A stretch of DNA of 51,269 nucleotides from an uncultured Lachnospiraceae bacterium (lineage in GTDB: Bacteria > Bacillota > Clostridia > Lachnospirales > Lachnospiraceae), in NCBI GenBank assembly GCA_944380605.1, contig CALWIA010000002.1, forward strand, positions 1-51,269, given 5' to 3'. The notes beneath the pieces are model-generated. The model was not told where the DNA came from. It worked only from the letters and a program-made list of their open reading frames with translations, and did no database searches. Within the stretch, counting starts at the first letter, position 1. Each line of letters begins with the position of its first letter. The position numbers and the translations under genes are program-made. Below, one piece after another: positions 6,976 through 14,941 of the stretch.

Positions 6976-7590
6976 ATGAAGACAAATCACGAAAGACTCC
7001 GGGAGATTTTCGCCCGTCTGGACAGTCTGGACTACGTAAAGCCGGAGCAGATTCCCGATATCGACCTGTACATGGACCAGGTCACCACCTTTATGGACGA
7101 ACACCTGCAGAAGTCCAAGCGCTACGAGCAGGACAAGGTGCTGACCAAGACCATGATCAACAACTATGCCAAGAACAACCTGCTGCCGCCGCCGGTCAAG
7201 AAGAAGTATTCCAAAGAGCATATGCTGCTGCTGATCTACATCTACTACTTCAAGAACATGCTGGCGTTTAACGATATCGAGGCCCTGTTCCGTCCCATTA
7301 CGGAAGACCACTTTATGGACGCCTCCGGCCTTTCCCTGCAGGACATCTACCGCCAGATTTTTTCTCTGGAGACGGAGCAGATGAAGCGGCTGAAGGAGGA
7401 TCTGATCCGCAAGTACCAGGCTTCCCGGCAGATTTTCACCGAACAGGAAGGCGACGACCGGGAATATCTCCAGCTGTTTGCCTTTATCTGCGCCCTGGGG
7501 TTTGACGTCTATCTGAAGAAACAGACCATGGAGCTTCTCATTGACCAGATCCGCTCCGAGATGCCGGAAGAAGAAAAGAAAAAGCGCTGA
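6976..7590 (+). CDS. DUF1836 domain-containing protein
   Basis: A 204-residue soluble protein with the DUF1836 pattern: YVKPEQIPDIDLYMDQVTTF, the K-x-LTKTMINNYAKNNLLPPP block, KKYSKEHMLLLIYIYYFKN, and a helical C-terminal half. The first part resembles a MerR-like winged helix in which 'LTkTMINNYvK' is the recognition helix, so DNA binding is plausible but unproven. GAGGTGA precedes the ATG. It is a single-gene transcript with its own promoter, ending at a shared terminator with the convergent yerC. Confidence 0.85.
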   Translation: MKTNHERLREIFARLDSLDYVKPEQIPDIDLYMDQVTTFMDEHLQKSKRYEQDKVLTKTMINNYAKNNLLPPPVKKKYSKEHMLLLIYIYYFKNMLAFNDIEALFRPITEDHFMDASGLSLQDIYRQIFSLETEQMKRLKEDLIRKYQASRQIFTEQEGDDREYLQLFAFICALGFDVYLKKQTMELLIDQIRSEMPEEEKKKR

Positions 7591-7606
7591 CGCCCTTTCC
7601 GGGCGC

Positions 7607-7643
7607 AAAAAAGCACGGGACCTTTGTCAGGATTCCCGTGCTT
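7607..7643 (-). terminator. Terminator between convergent DUF1836 and yerC genes
   Basis: AAGCACGGGA (7611-7620) pairs with TCCCGTGCTT (7633-7643 region). On the minus strand the stem runs into TTTTTTG, a strong leftward terminator for yerC. On the plus strand a weaker pyrimidine-rich tract (CTTCATGTTTTATTTC) follows, so it may also end the DUF1836 transcript. Confidence 0.75.
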
Positions 7644-7652
7644 CTTCATGTT

Positions 7653-7952
7653 TTATTTCTTTTCTTCCGGATTCAGTCTGGCAAATACCATATCGTAGCC
7701 GTCGCTGCCGTAATTCAGCGAACGGTTGACCCGGCTTATGGTCGCCGTGGAAGCCCCGGTCTTGTCCGCGATTTCCAGATAGGTCTTGCCTTCCCGCAGC
7801 ATCTTCGCCACCTCGTAGCGCTGCGACAGAGACAGAAGTTCATTGACCGTGCACACGTCCTCGAAGAACGAATAGCACTCGTCCGAGTTTTTCAGAGTCA
7901 GAATCGCCTCAAACAGATGGTCCACCGCTTCTGTCTTTATCTTCTTATTCAT
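7653..7952 (-). CDS. yerC: YerC/YecD family TrpR-related regulator
   Basis: A 99-residue protein of the TrpR-related YerC/YecD family (TIGR02531). It has HLFEAILTLKNSDECYSFFEDVCTVNEL, LSLSQRYEVAKMLREGKTYLEIA and the helix-turn-helix TGASTATISRVNRSLNYG. These small all-helical proteins resemble Trp repressor, but most lack a known ligand. It lies alone between a promoter at 7995-8023 and its terminator. Length and motifs are normal for the family. Confidence 0.88.
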   Translation of the reverse strand: MNKKIKTEAVDHLFEAILTLKNSDECYSFFEDVCTVNELLSLSQRYEVAKMLREGKTYLEIADKTGASTATISRVNRSLNYGSDGYDMVFARLNPEEKK

Positions 7953-7994
7953 CCTGATTTCCCCTTTGCCGACGAAATATAGTACTCTTCCCTC

Positions 7995-8023
7995 ATATTA
8001 GCACACTAAATCTATAAAGTCCA
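7995..8023 (-). promoter_or_regulatory. Probable promoter of yerC
   Basis: On the minus strand TGGACT (8018-8023), a 17-bp spacer and TAATAT (7995-8000). Both boxes deviate from consensus by one or two bases. It lies just after the end of the upstream HAD gene. Confidence 0.45.
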
Positions 8024-8034
8024 GTCACACCGGC

Positions 8035-8844
8035 TCAGGAAAGCATAAATTTTTCTACTACATGGGCCACGCCGTCTTCGTTGTTGGAAAGGGTGATGTA
8101 ATCCGCCTCCTGCCGCACCGGCAGCACGGCGTTTTCCATAGCCACTCCCAGGCCGGCGAAACGGATCATAGACAGGTCGTTATAGCCGTCGCCGCAGGCA
8201 ATCATCTGCTCCCGCTTCATCCCCAGGATTTCCAGCAGCCGTCCCAGAGACCGGGCCTTGTCGATGCCTTTGGGCAGCACTTCCAGGAAATAGGGCTCCG
8301 AACGGTAGACGCTGAAGTTTTTGCCCAGAGCGGCCTTCACCCGCGGCTCCACCATAGCCAGATAGTCCCCGTCTTCCGTCATCAAAAACTTGGGCACCGG
8401 AAAGGTCACGTATTCTTTAAAGTCCTTTACCTGGCGGATTTCCAGATGGTTGATCCGGGACTCCGCCTGGGTATAGGGACAGAGCCCGTTGCTGGCAATG
8501 ATCCGGTTTCCTTCATACGTCAGGATATTGACGCCGTGCTGCTGCGCCAGGTCGGCGATGGTGGAGTTGGCCCCCACCGGCAGCCGGCGGCTGAACACCG
8601 TTTCTCCCGTGCGGCAGTTCATGATGATTCCGCCGTTAAACGACAGAATATAGCCGCCGTACTGTTCCAGCTTCAGTTCTTTTGCCAGCGGCACCACGCC
8701 GTAGGTGGGGCGGCCGGAAGCCAGGATCACGGTTTTCCCCCGCTCCTGCGCCTCCATAAGGGCCTGTCTGGTCCTGGGCGTGATCACCTTGTCCCGGTTG
8801 GTAAGGGTGCCGTCCAGATCCAGCACGATGATTCTGTAGTCCAT
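8035..8844 (-). CDS. Cof-type HAD-IIB family phosphatase
   Basis: A 269-residue cytosolic haloacid-dehalogenase hydrolase. Motif I is VLDLDGTLTN (nucleophile Asp and acid/base Asp), motif II is LASGRP, the Lys of motif III is in PKGIDKARSLGRL, and motif IV is CGDGYNDLSMIRFAGLGVAM. The large cap between residues about 85 and 190 is the IIB type of the Cof family. These enzymes dephosphorylate sugar phosphates or vitamin B6/flavin phosphates; the substrate cannot be read from sequence. The start MDYRIIVLDLDG follows AAGGAG. It is about 37 bp downstream of the Lrp gene and may share its transcript. Confidence 0.9.
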   Translation of the reverse strand: MDYRIIVLDLDGTLTNRDKVITPRTRQALMEAQERGKTVILASGRPTYGVVPLAKELKLEQYGGYILSFNGGIIMNCRTGETVFSRRLPVGANSTIADLAQQHGVNILTYEGNRIIASNGLCPYTQAESRINHLEIRQVKDFKEYVTFPVPKFLMTEDGDYLAMVEPRVKAALGKNFSVYRSEPYFLEVLPKGIDKARSLGRLLEILGMKREQMIACGDGYNDLSMIRFAGLGVAMENAVLPVRQEADYITLSNNEDGVAHVVEKFMLS

Positions 8845-8881
8845 ATGTACTCCTTTTTCGTATCTTCCGCGGTCCGGCGCC

Positions 8882-9337
8882 TTACGCGGTTTCTCCATCT
8901 TCCGCGTCCACGCCTCTGGGGCCCACCTGAGTGGAGAACACGATCTGGGTGCTGGTGCGCCCGAACTGCTGCAGCTGGTCGATAAACATATCCAGTTCCA
9001 TGGTGCTCTGGAACGCCACCTTCATCAGCATGGAATACTCGCCGGTCACGCAGCAGCATTCCAGCACATTGGGCACTTCCGCCGCGTAGGCGTAGAATTT
9101 GGGCTTGTCGGCGGGAATCACGTCCAGATGGATAAACGCGAGAATGTGATAGCCCAGCTTCATAGGATCCACCGACGCGTGATAGCCGGTGATGATCCCT
9201 TCTTTTTCCATCTTCTCAATCCGCGCGGAAACAGCCGGCGATGAAAGAAACGTCTTTTCCGCTATGGTCTTCAATGAGATTCTGGCATTGTCCTGCAGAA
9301 GCCTGATAATTTTCCGGTCGATATCGTCCATGTTCAT
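8882..9337 (-). CDS. Lrp/AsnC family transcriptional regulator
   Basis: A 151-residue protein with the AsnC-type winged helix at the N-terminus (DDIDRKIIRLLQDNARIS, then TFLSSPAVSARIEKMEKEGIITGY). A RAM effector-binding domain follows (HILAFIHLDV, VPNVLECCCVTGEYSMLMKVAF, MELDMFIDQLQQFGRTSTQIVFSTQV). Lrp family proteins sense amino acids and regulate their metabolism. It lies downstream of dapL, so lysine or another amino acid is a possible effector, but this is inference. GGAGG precedes the start. Confidence 0.93.
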   Translation of the reverse strand: MNMDDIDRKIIRLLQDNARISLKTIAEKTFLSSPAVSARIEKMEKEGIITGYHASVDPMKLGYHILAFIHLDVIPADKPKFYAYAAEVPNVLECCCVTGEYSMLMKVAFQSTMELDMFIDQLQQFGRTSTQIVFSTQVGPRGVDAEDGETA

Positions 9338-9393
9338 ACCCCTTCCCTCCTGTCGGCCTCATCTGACGGCGTCTTCTGTCCCGCGGCCGGCGC

Positions 9394-10614
9394 CTATTTG
9401 GAAAGCGCCTGGATCCGTTTCATGGCTTCCACGGTATTTTCGTAGCTTCCGAACGCCGTGAGCCGGAAATATCCTTCGCCGCTGGGGCCGAAGCCGCTGC
9501 CCGGCGTGCCGATGACATTGGCGTTCTCCAGCAGATAGTCAAAGAAATCCCAGGAAGTCATGCCTTCCGGCACCTTCACCCAGATATAGGGCGCGTTGAC
9601 GCCGCCGTACACCTCATAGCCGGCCGCTTTCATGCCGTCGTAGATCAGCTTCGCGTTGCGCATATAATAGGCCACCTGCTCTTTCAGCTGGGCTTTTCCC
9701 TCTTCGGAATACACCGCCATGGCCGCTTTCTGGATGATGTAGGGGGCGCCGTTGAATTTGGTGCCGTGTCTTCTGGCCCACAGATCCCGCACATGCACGT
9801 CGCCGCACATCAGGTCTTTGGGCACCACCGTAAAGCCTAAACGCACGCCGGTAAAGCCGGCGTTTTTGGAGAAGGAGCGGAATTCGATGGCACAGGTTCT
9901 GGCTCCCTCGATTTCGTAAATGCTGTGGGGCACATCCGCGTCGGAAATATACGCTTCATAGGCGGCGTCGTAGAGAATCACCGCGCCCGCCTTGTTGGCA
10001 TAGTCCACCCACACCTTCAGCTGTTCCCGGTTCAGGGCCGTGCCGGTGGGGTTGTTGGGCACGCACAGATAGATCAGATCCGGCGTCTCTTCGGGCAGCT
10101 GGGGCACAAATCCATTTTCCGCCGTGCAGGGCATATAGATCACCCGGCTCCAGGTTCCGGTCTTGGCGTCGTAGTCGCCGGTCCGTCCCGCCATCACATT
10201 GGAATCCACATACACCGGGTACACCGGATCGCACACCGCCACCCGGCTGTCTTCCGCGAAAATCTCCTGGATGTTGCCGCAGTCGCCTTTGGCTCCGTCG
10301 GAAATGAAGATCTCATCCGGCTCTACCTGGCAGCCCCGGTCCGCATAGTCCTGCTTCGCGATGACATTTCTCAGAAACTCATATCCCAGTTCCGGCGCGT
10401 ATCCGTGGAAGGTCTCGGCGCGGCCCATTTCATCCACCGCCTCGTGCATGGCCTGGATAATGGCCGGCGCCAGCGGCTGGGTCACGTCGCCGATGCCCAG
10501 GCTGATAAGCCGGCGGTCCGGATGGGCCTGGGAATATTCCCTCGACTTTCTGGCGATGGTCGCGAACAGGTAGCTGCCCGGCAGCTTTAAATAATTTTCA
10601 TTGACTTGAAACAT
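9394..10614 (-). CDS. dapL: LL-diaminopimelate aminotransferase
   Basis: A 406-residue fold-type I PLP enzyme that converts tetrahydrodipicolinate directly to LL-diaminopimelate with glutamate as amino donor, bypassing the acylated dap pathway. Signatures include [56 protein letters not shown], the PLP-lysine motif [16 protein letters not shown], and [24 protein letters not shown] near the end. Length is typical of DapL. It follows dapF, with GGAGG before the ATG. The DapL variant is common in strict anaerobic Clostridia. Confidence 0.96.
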   Translation of the reverse strand: MFQVNENYLKLPGSYLFATIARKSREYSQAHPDRRLISLGIGDVTQPLAPAIIQAMHEAVDEMGRAETFHGYAPELGYEFLRNVIAKQDYADRGCQVEPDEIFISDGAKGDCGNIQEIFAEDSRVAVCDPVYPVYVDSNVMAGRTGDYDAKTGTWSRVIYMPCTAENGFVPQLPEETPDLIYLCVPNNPTGTALNREQLKVWVDYANKAGAVILYDAAYEAYISDADVPHSIYEIEGARTCAIEFRSFSKNAGFTGVRLGFTVVPKDLMCGDVHVRDLWARRHGTKFNGAPYIIQKAAMAVYSEEGKAQLKEQVAYYMRNAKLIYDGMKAAGYEVYGGVNAPYIWVKVPEGMTSWDFFDYLLENANVIGTPGSGFGPSGEGYFRLTAFGSYENTVEAMKRIQALSK

Positions 10615-10663
10615 GGTCGTTTTCCTCCGTTTCTGTATCGTTTCTCTATCTGTTGCAGATGCC

Positions 10664-11470
10664 TTACGGGCATTCCAGATCGATTTCTCCCCGGAACACT
10701 TCTCTGGCCGGTCCGGTCATGAAAAGCCGTCCATCGGATTCTTTCACAATCCGCAGATGGCCTCCCCGCAGGCACACGTCCACATCCGTGTCCGTAAGGC
10801 CTAACAGCATGGCCGCCGCCGCGCTGGCGCATGCCCCGGTTCCGCAGGCCCAGGTCTCGCCGCTTCCCCGCTCCCATACCCGCATCTGGATATGGCTCCG
10901 GTCCAGAATCCGGATAAATTCCGAGTTTACCCGGTCCGGAAAACGGGGATGGGTCTCAAATCCCGGCCCGATCTTTTCCAGATCCAGGCTGTCAATCTCC
11001 GGCATTACGTACACCGCGTGGGGATTGCCCATGGAGATTCCTGTAAATTCGTATTCCGTCCCGTGGACACGGATGGGCTCCGGCAGTTCAGAAGTCAGTT
11101 CCGGCTTTCCCATATCCACCGTCACCAGGGACACCCGGCCGTTTTCCGCCGTCAGCCGCAGCTGGCGGATACCGCCTCCCGTCTCTACGGTCATGGTCTC
11201 TTTTCTCACCAGGCCGTGGTCGTAGACGTATTTGCCCACGCACCGGATCCCGTTGCCGCACATCTCGCCCTCCGAGCCGTCGGCGTTGAAAATCCGCATC
11301 CGGCAGTCGGCAATCTGAGACGGACCGATGAGAATCAGGCCGTCGGAGCCGATGCCGAAATGCCGGTCGCTGACTTTGACCGCCGTCTCGGCCGGATGCT
11401 CCACCGTTTCCTCAAACAGGTTCACGTAGACGTAGTCGTTTCCAATGCCTTCCATTTTTGTAAATTTCAT
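10664..11470 (-). CDS. dapF: Diaminopimelate epimerase
   Basis: A 268-residue DapF that interconverts LL- and meso-diaminopimelate. Both catalytic cysteines are present: Cys71 in EMCGNGIRC and Cys209 in [39 protein letters not shown] and WERGSGET carry the substrate-binding Asn, Glu and Arg residues. It is directly upstream of dapL (49-bp gap), giving the last two steps to meso-DAP in one operon. This copy is catalytically complete, unlike the paralogue at 22066-22938. Confidence 0.96.
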   Translation of the reverse strand: MKFTKMEGIGNDYVYVNLFEETVEHPAETAVKVSDRHFGIGSDGLILIGPSQIADCRMRIFNADGSEGEMCGNGIRCVGKYVYDHGLVRKETMTVETGGGIRQLRLTAENGRVSLVTVDMGKPELTSELPEPIRVHGTEYEFTGISMGNPHAVYVMPEIDSLDLEKIGPGFETHPRFPDRVNSEFIRILDRSHIQMRVWERGSGETWACGTGACASAAAAMLLGLTDTDVDVCLRGGHLRIVKESDGRLFMTGPAREVFRGEIDLECP

Positions 11471-11494
11471 ACCGAGTCTCCTTTTTTCGGATCC

Positions 11495-12043
11495 TTATAC
11501 GTTGATCAGGCTGATCACCATCTGCGCCGTCTCCACCAGGTTGGTGCCGCTGACCATGCTGCACTTCTGGATATAGCGGTGGGCCTCCCCCTCCGTCATG
11601 TTGTTGCGCTCCATAAGCAGGTCCTTGGCTTCCTGGATCACCCGCCGGTCCTCGCTGCTGCGCTGGGCCGGCCGGCGGCGCAGCTGGCGTTTTCTGCGGT
11701 CCTGGGACCGGCACATCATCTCCAGCGTGCTGATGAGGTCGTGGACCTTTAGCGGCATGGGCAGGTAGACCGCTCCCGGCGGCGCCTGGCCTCCCAGGCG
11801 GCTGGCCGACGCTACCAGAAGCATTTCAAATCCCTCCGGCATGCAGTCCAGGATATCCTGAAACATCATATCCTCAAAGCGGTAGCCGCTTATGACAATT
11901 CCGCTGTTTAATTCCTCCAGACTGTTAATGGCCTGGGATCCGGATGTGCAGACCGCTACGACCTGAAAGCCGTTCCGCGTCACGATATTCTTTATGTTTC
12001 TGGCGTCTTCCTGTCTGGAAAACGCGACAATGATATTGGTCAC
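11495..12043 (-). CDS. ANTAR-domain response regulator/antiterminator next to glnA (NitR-like)
   Basis: About 182 residues. An N-terminal receiver-like domain (TNIIVAFSRQEDARNIKNIVTRNGF; LNSGIVISGYRFEDMM; LLVASASR; YLPMPLKVHDLISTLEMM) is followed by a basic linker and an ANTAR RNA-binding domain (SSEDRRVIQEAKDLLMERNNMTEGEAHRYIQ). The usual acidic phospho-acceptor pocket is poorly conserved. ANTAR proteins bind nascent RNA and prevent termination; a similar gene after clostridial glnA (nitR) is known in nitrogen control. The start is uncertain: GTG at 12043 fits a GGGGGTGA site best, while GTG at 12052 is also in frame. Confidence 0.85.
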   Translation of the reverse strand: MTNIIVAFSRQEDARNIKNIVTRNGFQVVAVCTSGSQAINSLEELNSGIVISGYRFEDMMFQDILDCMPEGFEMLLVASASRLGGQAPPGAVYLPMPLKVHDLISTLEMMCRSQDRRKRQLRRRPAQRSSEDRRVIQEAKDLLMERNNMTEGEAHRYIQKCSMVSGTNLVETAQMVISLINV

Positions 12044-12074
12044 ATCTCTCACCCCCAGGGGTTTTTCCCGAGTT

Positions 12075-13412
12075 TCAGAACTTGTACAGATATTCCTGAA
12101 TCTCCCAGTCGGTTACCTGGCTGCGGAACAAACTCCACTCTTCTTTTTTGGCTTCCAGATACTTGGTGTAGATATGTTTTCCCAGCACCTGTTTTAAAAA
12201 TTCGTCTTTTTCAAATTCCTCTATGGCTTCTCCCAGGGTTTCCGGCAGATGGGAAATGCCTTTTTCCTTCAGTTCCTCCTCCGACATGGCATAGACGTTC
12301 TGATAAATGGCGCGGGGCGGATTCAGCTGCCGGCGGATGCCGTCCAGTCCTGCCGCCAGGCAGGCCGCCAGAGCCAGATAGGGATTCATGGCCGAATCCG
12401 GGCTGCGCAGCTCGATGCGGGTGCTGCTTCCCCGGCTGGAGGGAATCCGCAGCAGCTGCCCCCGGTTGGCCGCCGGCGACCAGGCCACGTACACCGGCGC
12501 ATCGTACCCCGGAATCAGCCGCTTGTAGGAATTGACCAGCGGGTTTGTCAGAATGGTCATGGACTTGATATGGCACAGAATACCGGCCATAAACTGATAG
12601 GCCAGACGGGACAGCCCCAGTTCGTCCGACGGGTCCTCAAACAGGTTCTTCCCCGCCGCGTCCTCCAGGGACATGTTGATATGCATGCCGGAGCCGTTGA
12701 CGCCCGCCTTGGGCTTGGGCATAAAGGTGGCGTGCAGGCCGTGGCGCTTGGCGATGGTCTTCACCGCGATTTTAAAGGTGACGATGTTGTCCGCCGCCTT
12801 CAGCCCCTTCTCATACTGAAAATCCACTTCGTGCTGGGCCGGCGCAATCTCGTGATGGGACGACTCGATCTCAAATCCCATCTCTTCCAGGTTCAGCACA
12901 ATGTCCCGGCGCACATTTTCCGCCAGGTCGATGGGCCCCACGTCAAAATAGCCGGCCGTCTCGTGGGTCTGGGTGGTGGGCCTGCCCTGTTCGTCGGTGT
13001 GGAACAGGAAAAACTCGCACTCCGGGCCCACGTTGAAGCGGTAGCCCATGTCTTCCGCTTCCTTTAATACCTTCTTCAGCACATACCGGGGATCCCCCTC
13101 AAAGGGGCTGCCATCCGGGCAGTGCACGTCGCAGATCAGCCGGGCCACTTTGCCCTGCTGGGGCCGCCAGGGAAAGATCTCAAAGGTGTCCAGATCCGGA
13201 TACAGATACATATCCGATTCTTCCACCCGCACAAATCCCTCAATGGCGGATCCGTCAAACATGCAGCGGTTCTCCAGCGCCTTTTTCAGCTGGCCCGACG
13301 TAATGGCCACATTTTTCAGCATTCCGAAGATATCCGTAAACTGAAGGCGGATAAACTCCACCTCCTCCTCTTCCACCATGCGGAAGATGTCTTCCTTGCT
13401 GTATTTGCTCAT
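12075..13412 (-). CDS. glnA: Glutamine synthetase type I
   Basis: A 445-residue GS-I of the short Firmicutes type. It has [40 protein letters not shown], the metal-binding [20 protein letters not shown], the ATP-site region [36 protein letters not shown] and [16 protein letters not shown]. It condenses ammonium and glutamate with ATP. The enterobacterial adenylylation loop is not evident, and the chain is about 25 residues shorter. AGGAGG precedes MSKYSKED. A promoter and a terminator-like hairpin in the leader, with an ANTAR gene downstream, suggest control by attenuation. Confidence 0.96.
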   Translation of the reverse strand: MSKYSKEDIFRMVEEEEVEFIRLQFTDIFGMLKNVAITSGQLKKALENRCMFDGSAIEGFVRVEESDMYLYPDLDTFEIFPWRPQQGKVARLICDVHCPDGSPFEGDPRYVLKKVLKEAEDMGYRFNVGPECEFFLFHTDEQGRPTTQTHETAGYFDVGPIDLAENVRRDIVLNLEEMGFEIESSHHEIAPAQHEVDFQYEKGLKAADNIVTFKIAVKTIAKRHGLHATFMPKPKAGVNGSGMHINMSLEDAAGKNLFEDPSDELGLSRLAYQFMAGILCHIKSMTILTNPLVNSYKRLIPGYDAPVYVAWSPAANRGQLLRIPSSRGSSTRIELRSPDSAMNPYLALAACLAAGLDGIRRQLNPPRAIYQNVYAMSEEELKEKGISHLPETLGEAIEEFEKDEFLKQVLGKHIYTKYLEAKKEEWSLFRSQVTDWEIQEYLYKF

Positions 13413-13431
13413 CGTATTCCCTCCTGAACGC

Positions 13432-13460
13432 AAAAAGGGCATTCGCAGACCGCAACGCCC
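13432..13460 (-). terminator. Intrinsic terminator-like hairpin in the glnA leader (candidate attenuator)
   Basis: On the minus strand GGGCGTT and AATGCCC form a 7-bp stem with one G-U pair and a 10-nt loop, followed at once by TTTTTGCG. It lies between the glnA promoter (13476-13504) and the glnA start codon (13412), so it can only act on glnA transcription itself. Confidence 0.6.
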
Positions 13461-13475
13461 TCCTCCTTGTGTAAA

Positions 13476-13504
13476 AATATAACAGTTGGCCGCCGTTTTG
13501 TCAA
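13476..13504 (-). promoter_or_regulatory. Promoter of glnA
   Basis: TTGACA (13499-13504) and TATATT (13476-13481) on the minus strand with a 17-bp spacer, a near-consensus sigma-A promoter. The expected start near 13468 gives a leader of about 57 nt. Confidence 0.85.
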
Positions 13505-13533
13505 CCGGCCCGGCGGCCTCCCGCCTGTTTGTT

Positions 13534-13854
13534 TTATTCGCTGATGTGCTCCATCCCCTGGGCCAGAATCGTCTGGATATGGCCGTCAGAAAGGGAATAA
13601 AACACCGTCTTTCCCTCTCTTCGGAATTTCACCAGCCGCAGCTGCTTCAGCATCCGCAGCTGATGGGATATGGCCGGCTGGCCCATCTGCAGAAGGGCCG
13701 CGATATCGCAGACGCACATCTCCGACTGGCTCAAAGCACAGAGAATTTTGATCCGGGTGGAATCGCCGAACACCCGGAAAAACTCCGACAGATCCAAAAG
13801 CTGCTGCTCGTCCGGCATAATACCCGTCTGTTCAATCCGTTCTTTTTCCGTCAT
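13534..13854 (-). CDS. ArsR/SmtB family metal-sensing repressor, probable zinc type
   Basis: A 106-residue winged-helix repressor ([54 protein letters not shown]). It carries two metal-site signatures. One is the ELCVCDL-type box, here EMCVCD with Cys47 and Cys49. The other is the C-terminal D-x-H-x10-H-x2-E pattern (Asp90, His92, His103, Glu106), which is the alpha-5 zinc site of SmtB/CzrA/ZiaR. A zinc or cobalt sensor is therefore likely. The gene overlaps the 3' end of the ROK gene by 23 bp. The start at 13854 has GGGAG at 7-base spacing; an ATG six bases earlier is too close to it. No metal transporter is nearby. Confidence 0.88.
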   Translation of the reverse strand: MTEKERIEQTGIMPDEQQLLDLSEFFRVFGDSTRIKILCALSQSEMCVCDIAALLQMGQPAISHQLRMLKQLRLVKFRREGKTVFYSLSDGHIQTILAQGMEHISE

Positions 13855-14773
13855 CTGCATTCTCCCTGCCGCACAGGCCGTCATGGTTTAAGTAGGCGTA
13901 CAGCGCGCCGATCAGGTTGGAATCGTTGAAAAAGCGGCAGGCCGTCACTTCCGGCACCGGCAGCGGCTGAAAGTACACCTGGTGAATCGTTTCCAGTTCC
14001 TTCCGAATCATCTCAATCAGAAGCGGCTGGGTGCTGACGCCGCCTCCGATCACCACCCGTTCCGGTTCTATAATAAACTGAAAGTTGGCGATGAAAAACG
14101 CCAGCAGCGACGCGTACTGCCGGATTCCCTCCAGCGCCCGCGTATCGCCCTGCTCCGCCATCTGAAAAACCTGCTCGCCGCTTAAGGTCTCCGGCGGGAC
14201 CTCCATAAGCCGGGCCGTCATCTGCACCAGGCCCCGGACGCCGCCGAAGGAGCCCCACAGCTTTCCCTGGTTCTCCATATCCTGCCAGTCCGTCAGCAGA
14301 TAGCTGAATTCTCCCGCCAGCAGGTGCCGCCCCCGCAGCACTTCCCGGTTGTGGATCACTGCGCCGCCCACGCCGGTTCCGCAGATGATGGCCACCGCGT
14401 CCCGGCAGTCCGCCAGGGCCCCCTTCCACAGCTCCGCCAGCGCCGCGGACCGGGCGTCGTTTTCAATGGTCACCGGCACGCCGCACCGTTCCTGAAGCAC
14501 CTGGGCCAGATTTAAGTTGGTGATACAGGACACGGCGCCCCCGTTGTACATAAAACCGGTTTTCGCGTCCACCATGCCGGCGGCGCTCATGGCGATGCCG
14601 GCCACCTGCCCTTTTCGTTCCTCATACAACCCGGCCACCGCGTCCACAAACGCGTCCAAGTCCTCCGTAGGCGTCGGAACCTTTCCTTTCTCATAGAACC
14701 GGCATTCCCGGTCCATCACCGCGTACTTGATAAACGTTCCGCCTACGTCTACAGCCAGATATTTTTCTTCCAT
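13832..14773 (-). CDS. ROK family sugar kinase-like protein without the zinc motif
   Basis: A 313-residue actin-fold kinase. It has the phosphate-1 loop LAVDVGGTFIKYAVMD, IAMSAAGMVD, the catalytic Asp region VTIENDARSAALAELW, the adenosine-site loop ICGTGVGGAVI and VVIGGGVSTQP. The region after GEFSYL, where most ROK proteins have CxCGxxGC, reads LLTDWQDMENQGKLWGSFGG and has no cysteines. That spacing and GEFSYL recall beta-glucoside-kinase-like ROK proteins. Its substrate is not known. It is the first gene of a leftward operon with the ArsR gene and is divergent from the yfcC operon. Confidence 0.85.
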   Translation of the reverse strand: MEEKYLAVDVGGTFIKYAVMDRECRFYEKGKVPTPTEDLDAFVDAVAGLYEERKGQVAGIAMSAAGMVDAKTGFMYNGGAVSCITNLNLAQVLQERCGVPVTIENDARSAALAELWKGALADCRDAVAIICGTGVGGAVIHNREVLRGRHLLAGEFSYLLTDWQDMENQGKLWGSFGGVRGLVQMTARLMEVPPETLSGEQVFQMAEQGDTRALEGIRQYASLLAFFIANFQFIIEPERVVIGGGVSTQPLLIEMIRKELETIHQVYFQPLPVPEVTACRFFNDSNLIGALYAYLNHDGLCGRENADDGKRTD

Positions 14774-14833
14774 AGCTTCCCCCGCCCTCTGTTTTGTCTT
14801 CTCCGTTTCCGGTCCCCCGATCCGGTTATAAAA

Positions 14834-14862
14834 AGTATAAAATATAGATATAGGAAAGTCAA
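14834..14862 (-). promoter_or_regulatory. Promoter of the ROK-ArsR operon
   Basis: TTGACT (14857-14862) and TATACT (14834-14839) on the minus strand with a 17-bp spacer. Its -35 box lies only 9 bp from the -35 box of the opposing yfcC promoter. Confidence 0.75.
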
Positions 14863-14876
14863 TGTTCTGAATTGAC
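14858..14876. promoter_or_regulatory. Inverted repeat joining the two divergent -35 boxes (candidate operator)
   Basis: GTCAAT and ATTGAC flank a 7-bp centre. Part of the symmetry is forced by two TTGAC boxes facing away from each other, so the site is only a candidate for the ArsR repressor. Confidence 0.35.
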
Positions 14877-14900
14877 AGAAAAATGCTTTTGTATTATATT
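14872..14900 (+). promoter_or_regulatory. Promoter of the yfcC-M28-M20 operon
   Basis: TTGACA (14872-14877), a 17-bp spacer and TATATT (14895-14900), about 40 bp before the yfcC start codon. Confidence 0.8.
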
Positions 14901-14941
14901 CAATTAAATGTATATAAACTCATCATCTGGAGGAAACGAGC

